Shown piece after piece: positions 35,532-45,409 of a DNA stretch of 64,000 nt. The first letter of the stretch is position 1; each line of letters starts with the position of its first letter. The stretch comes from Oscillospiraceae bacterium (GTDB taxonomy: Bacteria; Bacillota_A; Clostridia; Oscillospirales; Oscillospiraceae). The notes under the pieces are model-generated. The model worked only from the letters and a program-made list of their open reading frames with translations, ran no database searches and was not told where the DNA came from. The DNA is taken from contig JAFUES010000009.1 in the NCBI GenBank assembly GCA_017470325.1, positions 1-64,000 on the forward strand, given 5' to 3'. Position numbers and translations under genes: made by a program.

Positions 35532-35637
35532 AAAAACCGCAGGCGCGTCTTTTGCCCGGGCGATTCCAAGGCCTGCGGCTGCGATCCGCGCCATAACGAG
35601 CACACTGCTTGATCCCTGATCAGTCCCCCCAAATGAA

Positions 35638-35669
35638 AATCTCCCCCGGTCGGATGACCGGGGGAGATT
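35638..35669 (-). terminator. Terminator of the glycine-regulated symporter gene
   Basis: A perfect 14-bp stem (35638-35651 / 35656-35669) followed on the minus strand by TTTCATTT. Confidence 0.9.
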
Positions 35670-35685
35670 CACATTGTCAGCAGTT

Positions 35686-37098
35686 TTACTTTTTCAGCAG
35701 GTTCTTGGAGAAGTACTCCTTGGTGACCTTGGCCACTACGCCGGACAGCAGCAGCAGCGCGATCAGGTTGGGGATGGCCATCAGGCCGTTAAGGGTGTCC
35801 GCGATATCCCACATGAGGGTGCCGGAACCCACAGCGCCCACGATGCATACCAGGGCGAAGATGATCTTATAGACCAGCAGGAAGACCTTGTTGTTGTTGG
35901 TCAGGTAGCCCCAGCAGTTTTCCCCGTAGTAAGCCCAGGACAGGATGGTGGACAGGGCGAAGAACAGCAGGCTCAGCTCGATGATCTTGCCGCCCAGAGT
36001 GCCGGGCAGGATGGTGTTGAAAGCAGCGGCAGCGGCTGCGCCCTTGGAGGCGAAGGCGCCCAGGCCGCCCTCGGCGTTCAGGATGCCGGAGAGCAGAACC
36101 GCGAAAGCGGTGATGCTGCAGATGATGATGGTGTCGATGAAGACCTCGAACACGCCCCAGATGGCCTGCTCACAGGGCTCCTCGGTGGAGGAGGCCGCAT
36201 GGGCGATAGGCGCGGAGCCGAGGCCGGCCTCGTTGGAGAACACGCCGCGGGCGAAGCCCTGCTTCATGGCCATCATGATGGTGTAGCCGAACAGGCCGCC
36301 GCCCACGCTCTTGAAGGAGAAGGCGCCTGCGAAGATCTGGCCGAAGACCGCGGGGATGTGGCCGATGCGCATGATGATGATGACAATACCCGCCAGAATG
36401 TAGAACGCGGACATGAAGGGCACCAGCAGAGAGGTGACCTTGCCAATGCGCTTGATGCCGCCCAGGGTGACCAGAGCCACCACGATGGCGATGATGATGC
36501 CGGAGACTAACGGCGGGATGTGGAACAGGTCGCCCAGGGCGCCGGAGATCTCACTGCTCTGAGCAATATTACCGATGCCGAAGGAGGCGAGGCCGCCCAG
36601 CAGGCAGAAGATAACGGACATCCACTTCCAGCCCTTGCCGATGCCGTTTTCGATATAGTACATGGGGCCGCCGTGGTACACGCCGTTCTCGTCCTTGACG
36701 CGGTACTTCATGGCCAGCACGATCTCCGCATACTTGGTGATCATGCCGAAGAAGGCCGCCACCCACATCCAGAACACAGCGCCAGCGCCGCCGGTGAAGA
36801 TGGCGCCGGTCACGCCGGCGATATTGCCGGTACCAACCGTACCCGCCAGAGCCGTAGACACTGCCTGGAACGGGGAGATGTTGGCGCCGTGGTCCTTCTT
36901 CTCCTGCTTGCCCTGGAACAGGGTGCCGATGGTGTTTTTCATGATGCGGCCAAAATGGGTCACCTGCAGCCAGTTGACCTTGATGGTCAGAAACACGCCG
37001 GTACCCACCAGCAGCAGGAGCATCAGAGGCCCCCACGCAAAGCTGTTGATCGCGCCGTTGATGGCTTCAACCTTAGAAACAAATCCTTCCACTTTCAT
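35686..37098 (-). CDS. Sodium:alanine/glycine symporter (AGCS family)
   Basis: A 470-aa Na+-coupled carrier with about eleven helices. Family hallmarks: FQAVSTALAGTVGTGNIAGV and GAVFWMWVAAFFGM near the first third, and later GVFSNEAGLGSAPIAHAAS. It imports alanine and/or glycine. The ATG at 37098 follows AAAGGACGG. A glycine riboswitch lies upstream on the same strand at about 37490-37596, which points to glycine as substrate; a 281-bp fold-back element separates the two. Confidence 0.93.
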   Translation of the reverse strand: MKVEGFVSKVEAINGAINSFAWGPLMLLLLVGTGVFLTIKVNWLQVTHFGRIMKNTIGTLFQGKQEKKDHGANISPFQAVSTALAGTVGTGNIAGVTGAIFTGGAGAVFWMWVAAFFGMITKYAEIVLAMKYRVKDENGVYHGGPMYYIENGIGKGWKWMSVIFCLLGGLASFGIGNIAQSSEISGALGDLFHIPPLVSGIIIAIVVALVTLGGIKRIGKVTSLLVPFMSAFYILAGIVIIIMRIGHIPAVFGQIFAGAFSFKSVGGGLFGYTIMMAMKQGFARGVFSNEAGLGSAPIAHAASSTEEPCEQAIWGVFEVFIDTIIICSITAFAVLLSGILNAEGGLGAFASKGAAAAAAFNTILPGTLGGKIIELSLLFFALSTILSWAYYGENCWGYLTNNNKVFLLVYKIIFALVCIVGAVGSGTLMWDIADTLNGLMAIPNLIALLLLSGVVAKVTKEYFSKNLLKK

Positions 37099-37116
37099 CC
37101 GTCCTTTTCTTGTTTT

Positions 37117-37397
37117 TTGAGGCAAGGGGAGTTGAACCCCTGCCGGTTTTCAGCGGCGGATTTCCGCCGACACTGCGTCAAAGTCCTTAGAAATATGAAA
37201 ATATTCCCTGCGGACTTTTCCTTGTTTCGACAAAAATCCGCTGGCTGAAAACTGCCTCGCACCTGTGAGCGAGCAATTTTCGAGGGATTTTTGTCACGCG
37301 AAACGCAGATGGGCTGGCGCCCATCAAGTGACAAGGGGCAAAAAGCACCAAAAAGAGCCGCTCACAGGCGACAGGTGTTCGACTCCCCTTGCCTTAA
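37117..37397. repeat. 281-bp fold-back (MITE-like) element with T-arm-like inverted termini
   Basis: The outer 26 bp (37117-37142 and 37372-37397) are inverted repeats matching at 23 of 26 positions. Each end reads outward like a tRNA T-arm and 3' strand: AGGGGTTCAACTCCCCT on the left. Inside are nested perfect repeats: 11 bp (37229-37239/37285-37295), 10 bp (37262-37271/37359-37368), 7 bp (37291-37297/37328-37334) and 7 bp (37308-37314/37319-37325). No coding gene is seen. It sits between a riboswitch terminator and the symporter start. Whether it is a mobile repeat or a structured RNA is undecided. Confidence 0.65.
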
Positions 37398-37407
37398 TCC
37401 AACCCAC

Positions 37408-37440
37408 AAAAAAAGAGCTGCCCCCCAAAAGAAGCAACTC
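37408..37440 (-). terminator. Terminator of the glycine riboswitch
   Basis: Minus strand GAGTTGC (37440-37434) pairs with GCAGCTC (37421-37415), followed by seven T (37414-37408). Confidence 0.85.
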
Positions 37441-37489
37441 CGGAGAAAGATCAATTTTCACAACTGCCGGGCAGCTGTAAAAGACTGAT

Positions 37490-37596
37490 GATTCCGCTCT
37501 GTCCTTTTGCCTGAGAGATTCAGCATACGCTTTGCACCTTCGGCACCCGCCTGGGCGGGATTCTCCAGAGTTCCTCCGCTTCCGGTCTCCCAAAAG
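37490..37596 (-). promoter_or_regulatory. Glycine riboswitch (single aptamer)
   Basis: The minus strand shows the glycine aptamer core: GGGAGACCGG, CTCTGGAGAATCCCG, GGTGCCGAAGGTGCAAA and CTGAATCTCTCAGG followed by CAAAAGGACAGAGC. Only one aptamer is evident, with an expression platform ending in the terminator at 37408-37440. It should control the Na+/glycine symporter downstream. Confidence 0.93.
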
Positions 37597-37633
37597 GATT
37601 CCGAAAACATCAATGGTATTGAATTATGCATTA

Positions 37634-37662
37634 AACATACCACTTTAACGCGGTAAATGCAA
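37634..37662 (-). promoter_or_regulatory. Promoter of the glycine riboswitch transcript
   Basis: Minus strand TTGCAT (37662-37657), 17 bp, TATGTT (37639-37634). Confidence 0.6.
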
Positions 37663-37745
37663 CAACTTTATCCATCGCGCCTTGGATTTTGTGGAATCTT
37701 ACATTCCACGGAAAGAATTGCGCTTCCTCTTTTTGCAGAATATGC

Positions 37746-37775
37746 AATAAGACCCCTCCGAGAGGAGGGGCCTTA
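37746..37775 (-). terminator. Terminator of the TetR-DUF362 operon
   Basis: GGCCCCTCC/GGAGGGGTC stem with a 4-nt loop followed on the minus strand by TTATT, just past the DUF362 stop. Confidence 0.8.
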
Positions 37776-37782
37776 CTGACGG

Positions 37783-38943
37783 TCAAGCCCGCCGGCCGCC
37801 CAGGGCACGCAGGATGAAATTGCGTCCCACCTGCATGGCGCCTTTGGGGCAGAACTCCTGACAGCAGAAGCAGTGGATGCAGCGGCTCCGGTCAATGGCG
37901 GGCTTCCCCTGTTTCATGGCGATGGCCTTGGCCGGACAGATCTGTGCGCATTTGCCGCAGCCGATACAGTCCTCCGCCTTCAGCTTCGGTTGGGGCGTCA
38001 TAAAGCGCGTGGCCGCCCGATCCACCAGTTTGCCCACCGGTCCCCTTCCCGCCACGTGAAAGAACACGCTGTTCTGGGCCGGGACCGTGTGAAAGTCCGG
38101 CAACGCAAAGAGCCGGGGCTCGCCGCTGATCCTCAGCTGTGAGATGTCCGCCGGCAGCAATCCCCGGTCCATGGCGGCCCGGATGGTGGGCACCTCCCTG
38201 GGCGCAAGGCCAATGAGTCCGGCCGCTGTCATGTCCAGCATATGGCCGCTTCGGCTGGCGATCAGACAGCCGATGGCGCGGGGCGTGCCCTGGGTGGGTC
38301 CGTTGCCCTCCATGCCCACCACCGCGTCGCAGATGCAAAGCTGGGGCTTGAAAAACTCGTACAGATCCACCAGCATGGAAGCGAAATCCTCCGCCCGGGG
38401 ATACTGGTAATGAAACTCCGGCTTTTGGGTGCCGGGGATGGCGCCGAAGAAATTTTTCACCGCGTTGGTCATGCCCATCATGCCGTGGCTTTTCAGCTTG
38501 CACAGGTCGATGATCGCGTCCGCGTTGGTCAGATAGGCGGTATAGGGGAAGCGGCGGGCCTGCGCGCCCTGGGGGAAGTCCGCCTCCGCCTGGGAAAAGT
38601 CGTCGTTCAGCTCCGCGCCCAGTGCTTCCGCCTGGCGCATGCCGGTGACTTCATACACATGGCGCAGGTGGGTGGGGGTGAATACGCCGCCGGGGCTGTC
38701 GCCCAAAACCACCTGGGCGCCCCGCTCCCTCAGCAGCTTCACCAGGGCACAAACCAGATTGGGATGCACCGTGGCGGCAAGCTCCGGCTTCATGGCGGCG
38801 ACCAGATTGACCTTGACAGCGATGCGCATCCCGGGCTTTACGAAGTCCAGACCGCCCAGCGGCTCCAGCACCGCAGCCAGGGCCGCGTCCACCTCCTGCT
38901 GCTCATAGCTGCCGCAGGGGACGATCACCACATCAGGGCTCAT
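37783..38943 (-). CDS. DUF362 domain protein with C-terminal 2[4Fe-4S] ferredoxin
   Basis: A 386-aa protein. Residues 1-300 are a DUF362 domain (KVNLVAAMKPELAATVHPN, CKLKSHGMMGMTNAVKNFFG, VGMEGNGPTQGTPR). The last ~60 residues hold two cluster motifs, CIGCGKCAQICP and CIHCFCCQEFCP. DUF362 proteins are thought to be redox or iron-sulfur proteins, with no settled reaction. ATG at 38943 follows GAGGAAG and overlaps the end of the TetR gene by 11 nt. Probably controlled by that regulator. Confidence 0.88.
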   Translation of the reverse strand: MSPDVVIVPCGSYEQQEVDAALAAVLEPLGGLDFVKPGMRIAVKVNLVAAMKPELAATVHPNLVCALVKLLRERGAQVVLGDSPGGVFTPTHLRHVYEVTGMRQAEALGAELNDDFSQAEADFPQGAQARRFPYTAYLTNADAIIDLCKLKSHGMMGMTNAVKNFFGAIPGTQKPEFHYQYPRAEDFASMLVDLYEFFKPQLCICDAVVGMEGNGPTQGTPRAIGCLIASRSGHMLDMTAAGLIGLAPREVPTIRAAMDRGLLPADISQLRISGEPRLFALPDFHTVPAQNSVFFHVAGRGPVGKLVDRAATRFMTPQPKLKAEDCIGCGKCAQICPAKAIAMKQGKPAIDRSRCIHCFCCQEFCPKGAMQVGRNFILRALGGRRA

Positions 38944-39499
38944 GGTCTTCTTCCTCATACTGGAGCAGCATCCGCTCCACGATGTCGTTGAGCAGAACAC
39001 TCAGCTCGTCCACAGATGTATCAATATCCCCGTTCATGCCGTTCCAAAGATAGTGCAGGAAGTGGCCGATCAAAGCGTAGCGGCAGATGTCGATGATCCC
39101 GTCCACCCGCTGGGGCGGCAGCTCCCGCCCTTCCACCAGGTGCTGGATGTAGGCGGTGATGGGATTACCTGTGGACGTGAACACGTACTGCTCAATCCTT
39201 CCCCGGGAAATGGAATTGTACAGGTGGTACACCTTCCGCTTGTTGGCCTTGCAGGTCCGCAGGAAGGCCTTCATCTGCTCTTCCCAAGCCGCGTCTTTTC
39301 CGTCGGTGGCAAACTTGCCGAACTCCATCTGCAGCCAGTCGTCCAGCAGCTCGTAGATATCCTGGTAATGATAATAGAAGGTATTGCGCCCGATATGACA
39401 GGCCTTGATCAGAGAAGAGACCGTAATCTTTTCAAAGGGCGTCTTATCCAGCATCTCACCAAAAGTGGAGCGGATCACGTCGCGGGTAAAGTTCGCCAT
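38933..39499 (-). CDS. TetR/AcrR family regulator
   Basis: A 188-aa regulator. The N-terminal HTH reads TPFEKITVSSLIKACHIGRNTFYYHYQD, the TetR recognition helix with the NTFYYHY signature; the C-terminal domain resembles the DhaS-like group (family C-terminal domain 8). It is the first gene of a two-gene operon with DUF362, so it probably governs that gene and itself. The ligand is unknown. GAAAGGAGC lies before the ATG. Confidence 0.9.
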   Translation of the reverse strand: MANFTRDVIRSTFGEMLDKTPFEKITVSSLIKACHIGRNTFYYHYQDIYELLDDWLQMEFGKFATDGKDAAWEEQMKAFLRTCKANKRKVYHLYNSISRGRIEQYVFTSTGNPITAYIQHLVEGRELPPQRVDGIIDICRYALIGHFLHYLWNGMNGDIDTSVDELSVLLNDIVERMLLQYEEEDHEP

Positions 39500-39529
39500 A
39501 CGACTGCTCCTTTCCGAAGAATTACCAGT

Positions 39530-39558
39530 AGTTTAGCATTTTCTGGAACAACATGCAA
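39530..39558 (-). promoter_or_regulatory. Promoter of the TetR-DUF362 operon
   Basis: Minus strand TTGCAT (39558-39553), 17 bp, TAAACT (39535-39530). Confidence 0.6.
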
Positions 39559-39592
39559 GCGCCTGCCGCGCCCTTTGCGCAGCTTCACGCCC

Positions 39593-39621
39593 TTGTCATC
39601 CTCCGCGCTTTCTGCTATACT
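39593..39621 (+). promoter_or_regulatory. Promoter of gluQ producing a predicted leaderless mRNA
   Basis: TTGTCA (39593-39598), 17 bp, TATACT (39616-39621). Six bases (GCTTTT) separate the -10 from the ATG, so transcription should begin on the A of the start codon. There is no ribosome site. Confidence 0.8.
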
Positions 39622-39627
39622 GCTTTT

Positions 39628-40554
39628 ATGAATGCAACTGCAGTGGGGCGCTTTGCCCCCAGCCCTTCCGGATATATGCATATGGGCAATCTTCTGTCCA
39701 TGCTGTTGGCATGGCTGGACTGCCGCGCCCTGGGCGGCCGGATGATCTTCCGCATGGAGGATCTGGACCCCGCCCGCTCCAAGGAGGTCTACAAGACCGC
39801 CCTGGCGGAGGACCTGCGCTGGCTGGGCTTGGACTGGGACGAGGGCTGGCCGGATCCCGCCTATGCCCAGAGCACGCGCACGGATGTGTATGAGGATGCC
39901 TTCCGCATGCTGGAGAGGAAGGGGCTGATCTATCCCTGCTGGTGTACCCGCGCGGACCGGCTGGCCGCCGCCTCCGCTCCCCACCCCGGGGAGGCGGAGC
40001 ACGATCCGGGCTGTCCCTGCGCGCGGTTGAGCCGGAAAGAACAGGCTGAACGGGAGCGCAGTGGGCGCCGCCCGGCCTGGAAGCTCCGGGTCCCCGAGGA
40101 GGCCGTCACCGTGGACGACGGGCATTACGGCCGCTTCTCCCAGAACTTGGCCCGGGATGTGGGGGACTTTATCGTCCGCCGCTCTGACGGGGTCTTTGCC
40201 TATCAGCTGGCCGTCTCGGTGGACGATATGCTGATGGGCGTGACCCGGGTGGTCCGGGGTCGGGACCTGCTGAGCTCCGCCCCCCGCCAGCGCTGGCTGA
40301 TCGAGACCCTGGGCGGCGTCGCCCCCGACTACTGCCATGGACCGCTGCTGTCCTCCGGCGAGGGGAAGCTGTCCAAGCGTTTGGGCAGCCTCAGCACTCA
40401 GGTCCTGCGGCAGGAGTACCGGCCGGAGGAATTGACGGGAAAGCTGGCGCAGCTCTGCGGGCTGACGGAAACAGACGCGCCTGTTACACCGCGGGAGCTT
40501 TTGGCAGACTTCGATTGGAACCGTATCGCCCGGCAGGATATTCCCCTGCTTTGA
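39628..40554 (+). CDS. gluQ: Glutamyl-Q tRNA(Asp) synthetase-like protein
   Basis: A 308-aa class I synthetase catalytic core without an anticodon-binding domain. Motifs: GRFAPSPSGYMHMGN (HIGH variant HMGN), FRMEDLDPARSK, and KLSKR in place of KMSKS. The zinc-like cysteines CWCTRAD and CPC match GluQ (YadB), which adds glutamate to queuosine of tRNA-Asp. A role in full glutamyl-tRNA charging is unlikely given the size. The start has no Shine-Dalgarno and follows the promoter immediately. A hypothetical gene follows after 32 nt. Confidence 0.88.
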   Translation: MNATAVGRFAPSPSGYMHMGNLLSMLLAWLDCRALGGRMIFRMEDLDPARSKEVYKTALAEDLRWLGLDWDEGWPDPAYAQSTRTDVYEDAFRMLERKGLIYPCWCTRADRLAAASAPHPGEAEHDPGCPCARLSRKEQAERERSGRRPAWKLRVPEEAVTVDDGHYGRFSQNLARDVGDFIVRRSDGVFAYQLAVSVDDMLMGVTRVVRGRDLLSSAPRQRWLIETLGGVAPDYCHGPLLSSGEGKLSKRLGSLSTQVLRQEYRPEELTGKLAQLCGLTETDAPVTPRELLADFDWNRIARQDIPLL

Positions 40555-40586
40555 ACCTATACAGAACCCGAAAGGAGATACCACCT

Positions 40587-41198
40587 ATGAAAAAATGGAA
40601 AGTACTGGCGCCTCTGTCCCTGGCCGCCGTCGGCGCCGCCGCGCTGGGTGTGGCGACCCTGCTGAAAAAAGAGCCTCAGACTACGGAGGGCGGTGCGAAG
40701 AAGGCCATGCCAGCCAAGGCCGCCGCGCCCAAAAATCTGCAGACCGGCAGCTACAGCTTCATCTCCGGCTTCAAGGACGCTGTTACTGTGGACGTGAGCC
40801 TGGACTATGACGCCGACAAGTACAGCTATGCCGTCATCGGCGAGGAGTTCTTGGCCTACACCAGCGACTCCCATGTGGCAGTCCTGTCCGGCGAGGATTT
40901 CAGCTTCCAGCTGGAGTATGCGGGCTATTATCACGGCGAGGGCTTCGAGGACCTGATCCGCCAGGTCAGCGAGAAGTATACGGACTTCGCCCCTGTGGCC
41001 TACGGGGACAACACCGGCGTGTCCTACACCGCAGGCGACAATGTATGCCTGTGCTTCCCCGCCGGGGAGGATCCCTACAGCTACTTGCTGGTCACCCTGC
41101 TCAAGGGTCCCGGCTGGGACGACGCGGTCACCGACCTGCTGGAGTATGCGGACTTCGCCGCCGTCATGAGCAGCCTGAAGGTCAACATCCACCGCTGA
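40587..41198 (+). CDS. Hypothetical membrane-anchored or secreted protein
   Basis: A 203-aa protein of unknown function. The N-terminus MKKWKVLAPLSLAAVGAAALG is a signal or anchor helix, then a Lys/Ala/Pro-rich linker to about residue 55. The remainder is an acidic, beta-rich domain with no catalytic motif that I recognise (SISGFKDAVTVDVSLDYD-like strands, many Tyr and Gly). AAAGGAG precedes the ATG. It may be cotranscribed with gluQ, with no obvious functional link. Confidence 0.78.
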   Translation: MKKWKVLAPLSLAAVGAAALGVATLLKKEPQTTEGGAKKAMPAKAAAPKNLQTGSYSFISGFKDAVTVDVSLDYDADKYSYAVIGEEFLAYTSDSHVAVLSGEDFSFQLEYAGYYHGEGFEDLIRQVSEKYTDFAPVAYGDNTGVSYTAGDNVCLCFPAGEDPYSYLLVTLLKGPGWDDAVTDLLEYADFAAVMSSLKVNIHR

Positions 41199-41215
41199 GC
41201 CAAATCTGTCCAATA

Positions 41216-41250
41216 CAAAAGCAGACCACCGTTTTGGTGGTCTGCTTTTG
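41216..41250. terminator. Bidirectional terminator
   Basis: A perfect 15-bp stem CAAAAGCAGACCACC (41216-41230) / 41236-41250. The A and T tracts at either end serve both converging genes. Confidence 0.92.
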
Positions 41251-41263
41251 CTTGTGATGGGGC

Positions 41264-43771
<2,508 letters not shown>

Positions 43772-43907
43772 GGCCATGCCTCTCTTTCTTTTGCCTTGAC
43801 TTGACAATGCTTGTGATTCTGTCCAGTAGTATACCAGAAGAATCCTGAAATGAACAGTCTTTTTTCTTGCCGGGAAGCGCGGTTTTCCCATGTTTTTCCG
43901 CCACGGC

Positions 43908-43936
43908 TTGCAATCGGCGCCGCATTCGTGTATAAT
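43908..43936 (+). promoter_or_regulatory. Strong promoter of the tRNA-Ser locus
   Basis: TTGCAA (43908-43913), 17 bp, TATAAT (43931-43936). Transcription from about 43943 would cover the interrupted tRNA-Ser copy and the intact tRNA-Ser. Confidence 0.85.
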
Positions 43937-43973
43937 TGCCTCGCAACGCGGGGCGCGTTGTTCCGCCATATCC

Positions 43974-44119
43974 GGAGGGTTACCGAAGCGGGGACGTTTG
44001 CGAGCGCCGCCTGCGGCGGATGAAGCGAGCAATAAGGAGTGGCAGCGGTCGAAATCTTGCGAGCGACCAGCGAGCAAAAGATTTCGGGCACCGCAACAGG
44101 ACATAACGGGGCGGTCTTG
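43974..44119 (+). pseudogene. Interrupted, 3'-truncated copy of tRNA-Ser with a 110-bp insertion
   Basis: The first 18 bases (43974-43991) match the 5' end of the intact tRNA-Ser at all but one position. Then 110 bp of unrelated palindromic DNA intervene (43992-44101). CATAACGGGGCGGTCTTG (44102-44119) then matches the intact gene's 44193-44210 exactly. The break is in the D loop. After the anticodon stem the similarity ends. The insert holds a 14-bp hairpin (44045-44058 with 44078-44094, small bulge) and repeated GCGAGC motifs. Confidence 0.8.
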
Positions 44120-44173
44120 TTTATAAGACAATTTCATATCGTCGTTACCTCCCATCCGGGAGTTAACATACAT

Positions 44174-44262
44174 GGAGGGTTACCGAAGTGGTCATAACGG
44201 GGCGGTCTTGAAAACCGTTAGGGCGAAAGTCCACAGGGGTTCGAATCCCTTACCCTCCGCCA
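44174..44262 (+). tRNA. tRNA-Ser (anticodon UGA)
   Basis: An 89-nt class II tRNA with encoded CCA. Acceptor GGAGGGT (44174-44180) pairs with ACCCTCC (44252-44258), discriminator G, CCA at 44260-44262. The anticodon loop CTTGAAA gives TGA, reading UCN serine codons. A variable arm (TAGGGCGAAAGTCCA) and the T-arm loop TTCGAAT are clear. Confidence 0.97.
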
Positions 44263-44268
44263 GTATTT

Positions 44269-44312
44269 GTCCGAAAACTCGATTTGAGTGCGAGTTTTCG
44301 GACATTTTATTA
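44269..44312 (+). terminator. Terminator of the tRNA-Ser transcript
   Basis: A perfect 13-bp stem GTCCGAAAACTCG (44269-44281) / 44291-44303 followed by ATTTTATTA. Confidence 0.9.
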
Positions 44313-44339
44313 TAGATGAGAATCAATTCTACACAAAAG

Positions 44340-44373
44340 AATACTGCCGTGTGGAAAACTTCACGGCAGTATT
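44340..44373 (-). terminator. Terminator downstream of the HTH gene
   Basis: A perfect 12-bp stem AATACTGCCGTG (44340-44351) / 44362-44373, with TTCTTTTG after it on the minus strand. Confidence 0.7.
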
Positions 44374-44403
44374 TACGTAATCACATCATTTTTCATTGAT
44401 CCT

Positions 44404-44622
44404 TCACAGAACTTGATCTTCGTCACAGGGACTGTATCTCATGATGCTCTCGACCGGGCAACCCAGGATTCTGCAAAGATCGTTAATCGTCGTAGTGTTA
44501 AGCGGTTTATTCTTCCTCAGCTTATCGATTGTTGAGCTGGAAATATGGTGCTTGTTAATCAGCGTATACGTTGATTCGCTTGACGCTCTCAGCGTAGCCC
44601 AAAACGGTTCGTAAGAAATCAC
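44404..44622 (-). CDS. Small XRE/Cro-type HTH regulator
   Basis: A 72-aa single-domain DNA-binding protein of the YozG-like HTH group: SYEPFWATLRASSES, then STYTLINKHHISSSTIDKLRK and TTTINDLCRILGCPVESIM. The GTG at 44622 has an AGGTG site 6 nt upstream; a GTG three codons earlier lies inside that site. The local base composition is AT-richer than flanking genes. It is divergent from a 54-aa gene, 106 nt away, a typical control switch of small integrated elements. Confidence 0.82.
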   Translation of the reverse strand: MISYEPFWATLRASSESTYTLINKHHISSSTIDKLRKNKPLNTTTINDLCRILGCPVESIMRYSPCDEDQVL

Positions 44623-44661
44623 AACTATCACCTACAAAGATAGTAATATGCAGGCGACATC

Positions 44662-44690
44662 TTGACTATGATCGTTAAGAAGACTATAAT
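44662..44690 (+). promoter_or_regulatory. Strong promoter of the 54-aa gene
   Basis: TTGACT (44662-44667), 17 bp, TATAAT (44685-44690), in the divergent region shared with the HTH gene. Confidence 0.85.
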
Positions 44691-44728
44691 GTTTACACAT
44701 AATCCGTACATGAAAAGAAGGAACACCC

Positions 44729-44893
44729 ATGCCGCAGTACAAGAAAATGTACTTTCACCTGTTTAACGCTATCACGGATGCGCTCAAAAAGCTTGATGAG
44801 CAGGATATTCCCCAAGCACAAAGTATTCTGATTGCCGCGCAACAATGGGGCGAAGATTATTACATCGAGACCGTAGAAAAAACAGATAATTAA
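44729..44893 (+). CDS. 54-aa conserved hypothetical protein
   Basis: Reads MPQYKKMYFHLFNAITDAL at the N-terminus and a second helix with AQSILIAAQQWGEDYY. Short two-helix proteins of this style recur in Firmicutes mobile elements; no function is known. AAGGA lies 7 nt before the ATG, a perfect promoter is upstream and a strong terminator follows, so expression is likely. Confidence 0.75.
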   Translation: MPQYKKMYFHLFNAITDALKKLDEQDIPQAQSILIAAQQWGEDYYIETVEKTDN

Positions 44894-44899
44894 AACACC

Positions 44900-44948
44900 C
44901 GCGCATCGGTTCCCTAAATGGAATCGATGCGCGAGCGCTTTTTGTATT
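44900..44948 (+). terminator. Terminator after the 54-aa gene
   Basis: CGCGCATCGGTTCC (44900-44913) pairs with 44920-44933 (one mismatch), followed by AGCGCTTTTTG. Confidence 0.85.
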
Positions 44949-44992
44949 CATTCTTCAGAATCACCACCCTCACCACTCATCTTACACAGGAA

Positions 44993-45021
44993 TTGAAAGT
45001 TGCGAATTCCCATGCTATACT
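44993..45021 (+). promoter_or_regulatory. Promoter of the glutaredoxin gene
   Basis: TTGAAA (44993-44998), 17 bp, TATACT (45016-45021). Confidence 0.75.
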
Positions 45022-45080
45022 TTATCTGAACTTACGCACAATTCCCAACTTTTCAAAACGCAAAGCCGGAGGAAGTCCCC

Positions 45081-45362
45081 ATGAAAGAAATCGAACTTTA
45101 CCACCTGACCCATTGTCCTTACTGCATCAACGCCCGGCGGGCGATCGAAGAACTGAAAAGCGAAAACCCGGCCTACGCGGAGATCCGGATCCGCTGGATC
45201 GAAGAGAGCGAAGAGGTAGAATTGGCAAACAGCCGGGATTATTACTATGTGCCCACCATCTTCCATGGGGACAAAAAGCTGTACGAGGCAAAGCCGACAC
45301 ACAGTTACTCCCGGATCAAGCAGAGCATCCGGGACGCCTTCGAGCAAGTTCTCTCCGCCTGA
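45081..45362 (+). CDS. Glutaredoxin-like protein
   Basis: A 93-aa thioredoxin-fold thiol protein. The active site is HCPYCINA (CPYC) near residue 12, followed by YYYVPTIFHGDKKLYE with the cis-proline, as in glutaredoxins. It would reduce disulfides or carry thiols in the cytosol. GGAGGAAGTCCCC precedes the ATG. A small membrane protein follows after 47 nt. Confidence 0.9.
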   Translation: MKEIELYHLTHCPYCINARRAIEELKSENPAYAEIRIRWIEESEEVELANSRDYYYVPTIFHGDKKLYEAKPTHSYSRIKQSIRDAFEQVLSA

Positions 45363-45409
45363 TGGGAGAGAACACCCACCAAGTAAAACATTTACAGGGA
45401 GGCATTGTT

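Noticed and set aside
37095..37334. 79-aa protein on the minus strand across the fold-back element
   Set aside because: It overlaps the symporter start and reads through the inverted repeats; no ribosome site and no domain.
37117..37397. tmRNA (ssrA), because of T-arm-like ends and a size near 300 nt
   Set aside because: No alanyl acceptor stem pairing with GGGGxU, no tag-peptide reading frame and no CCA end were found.
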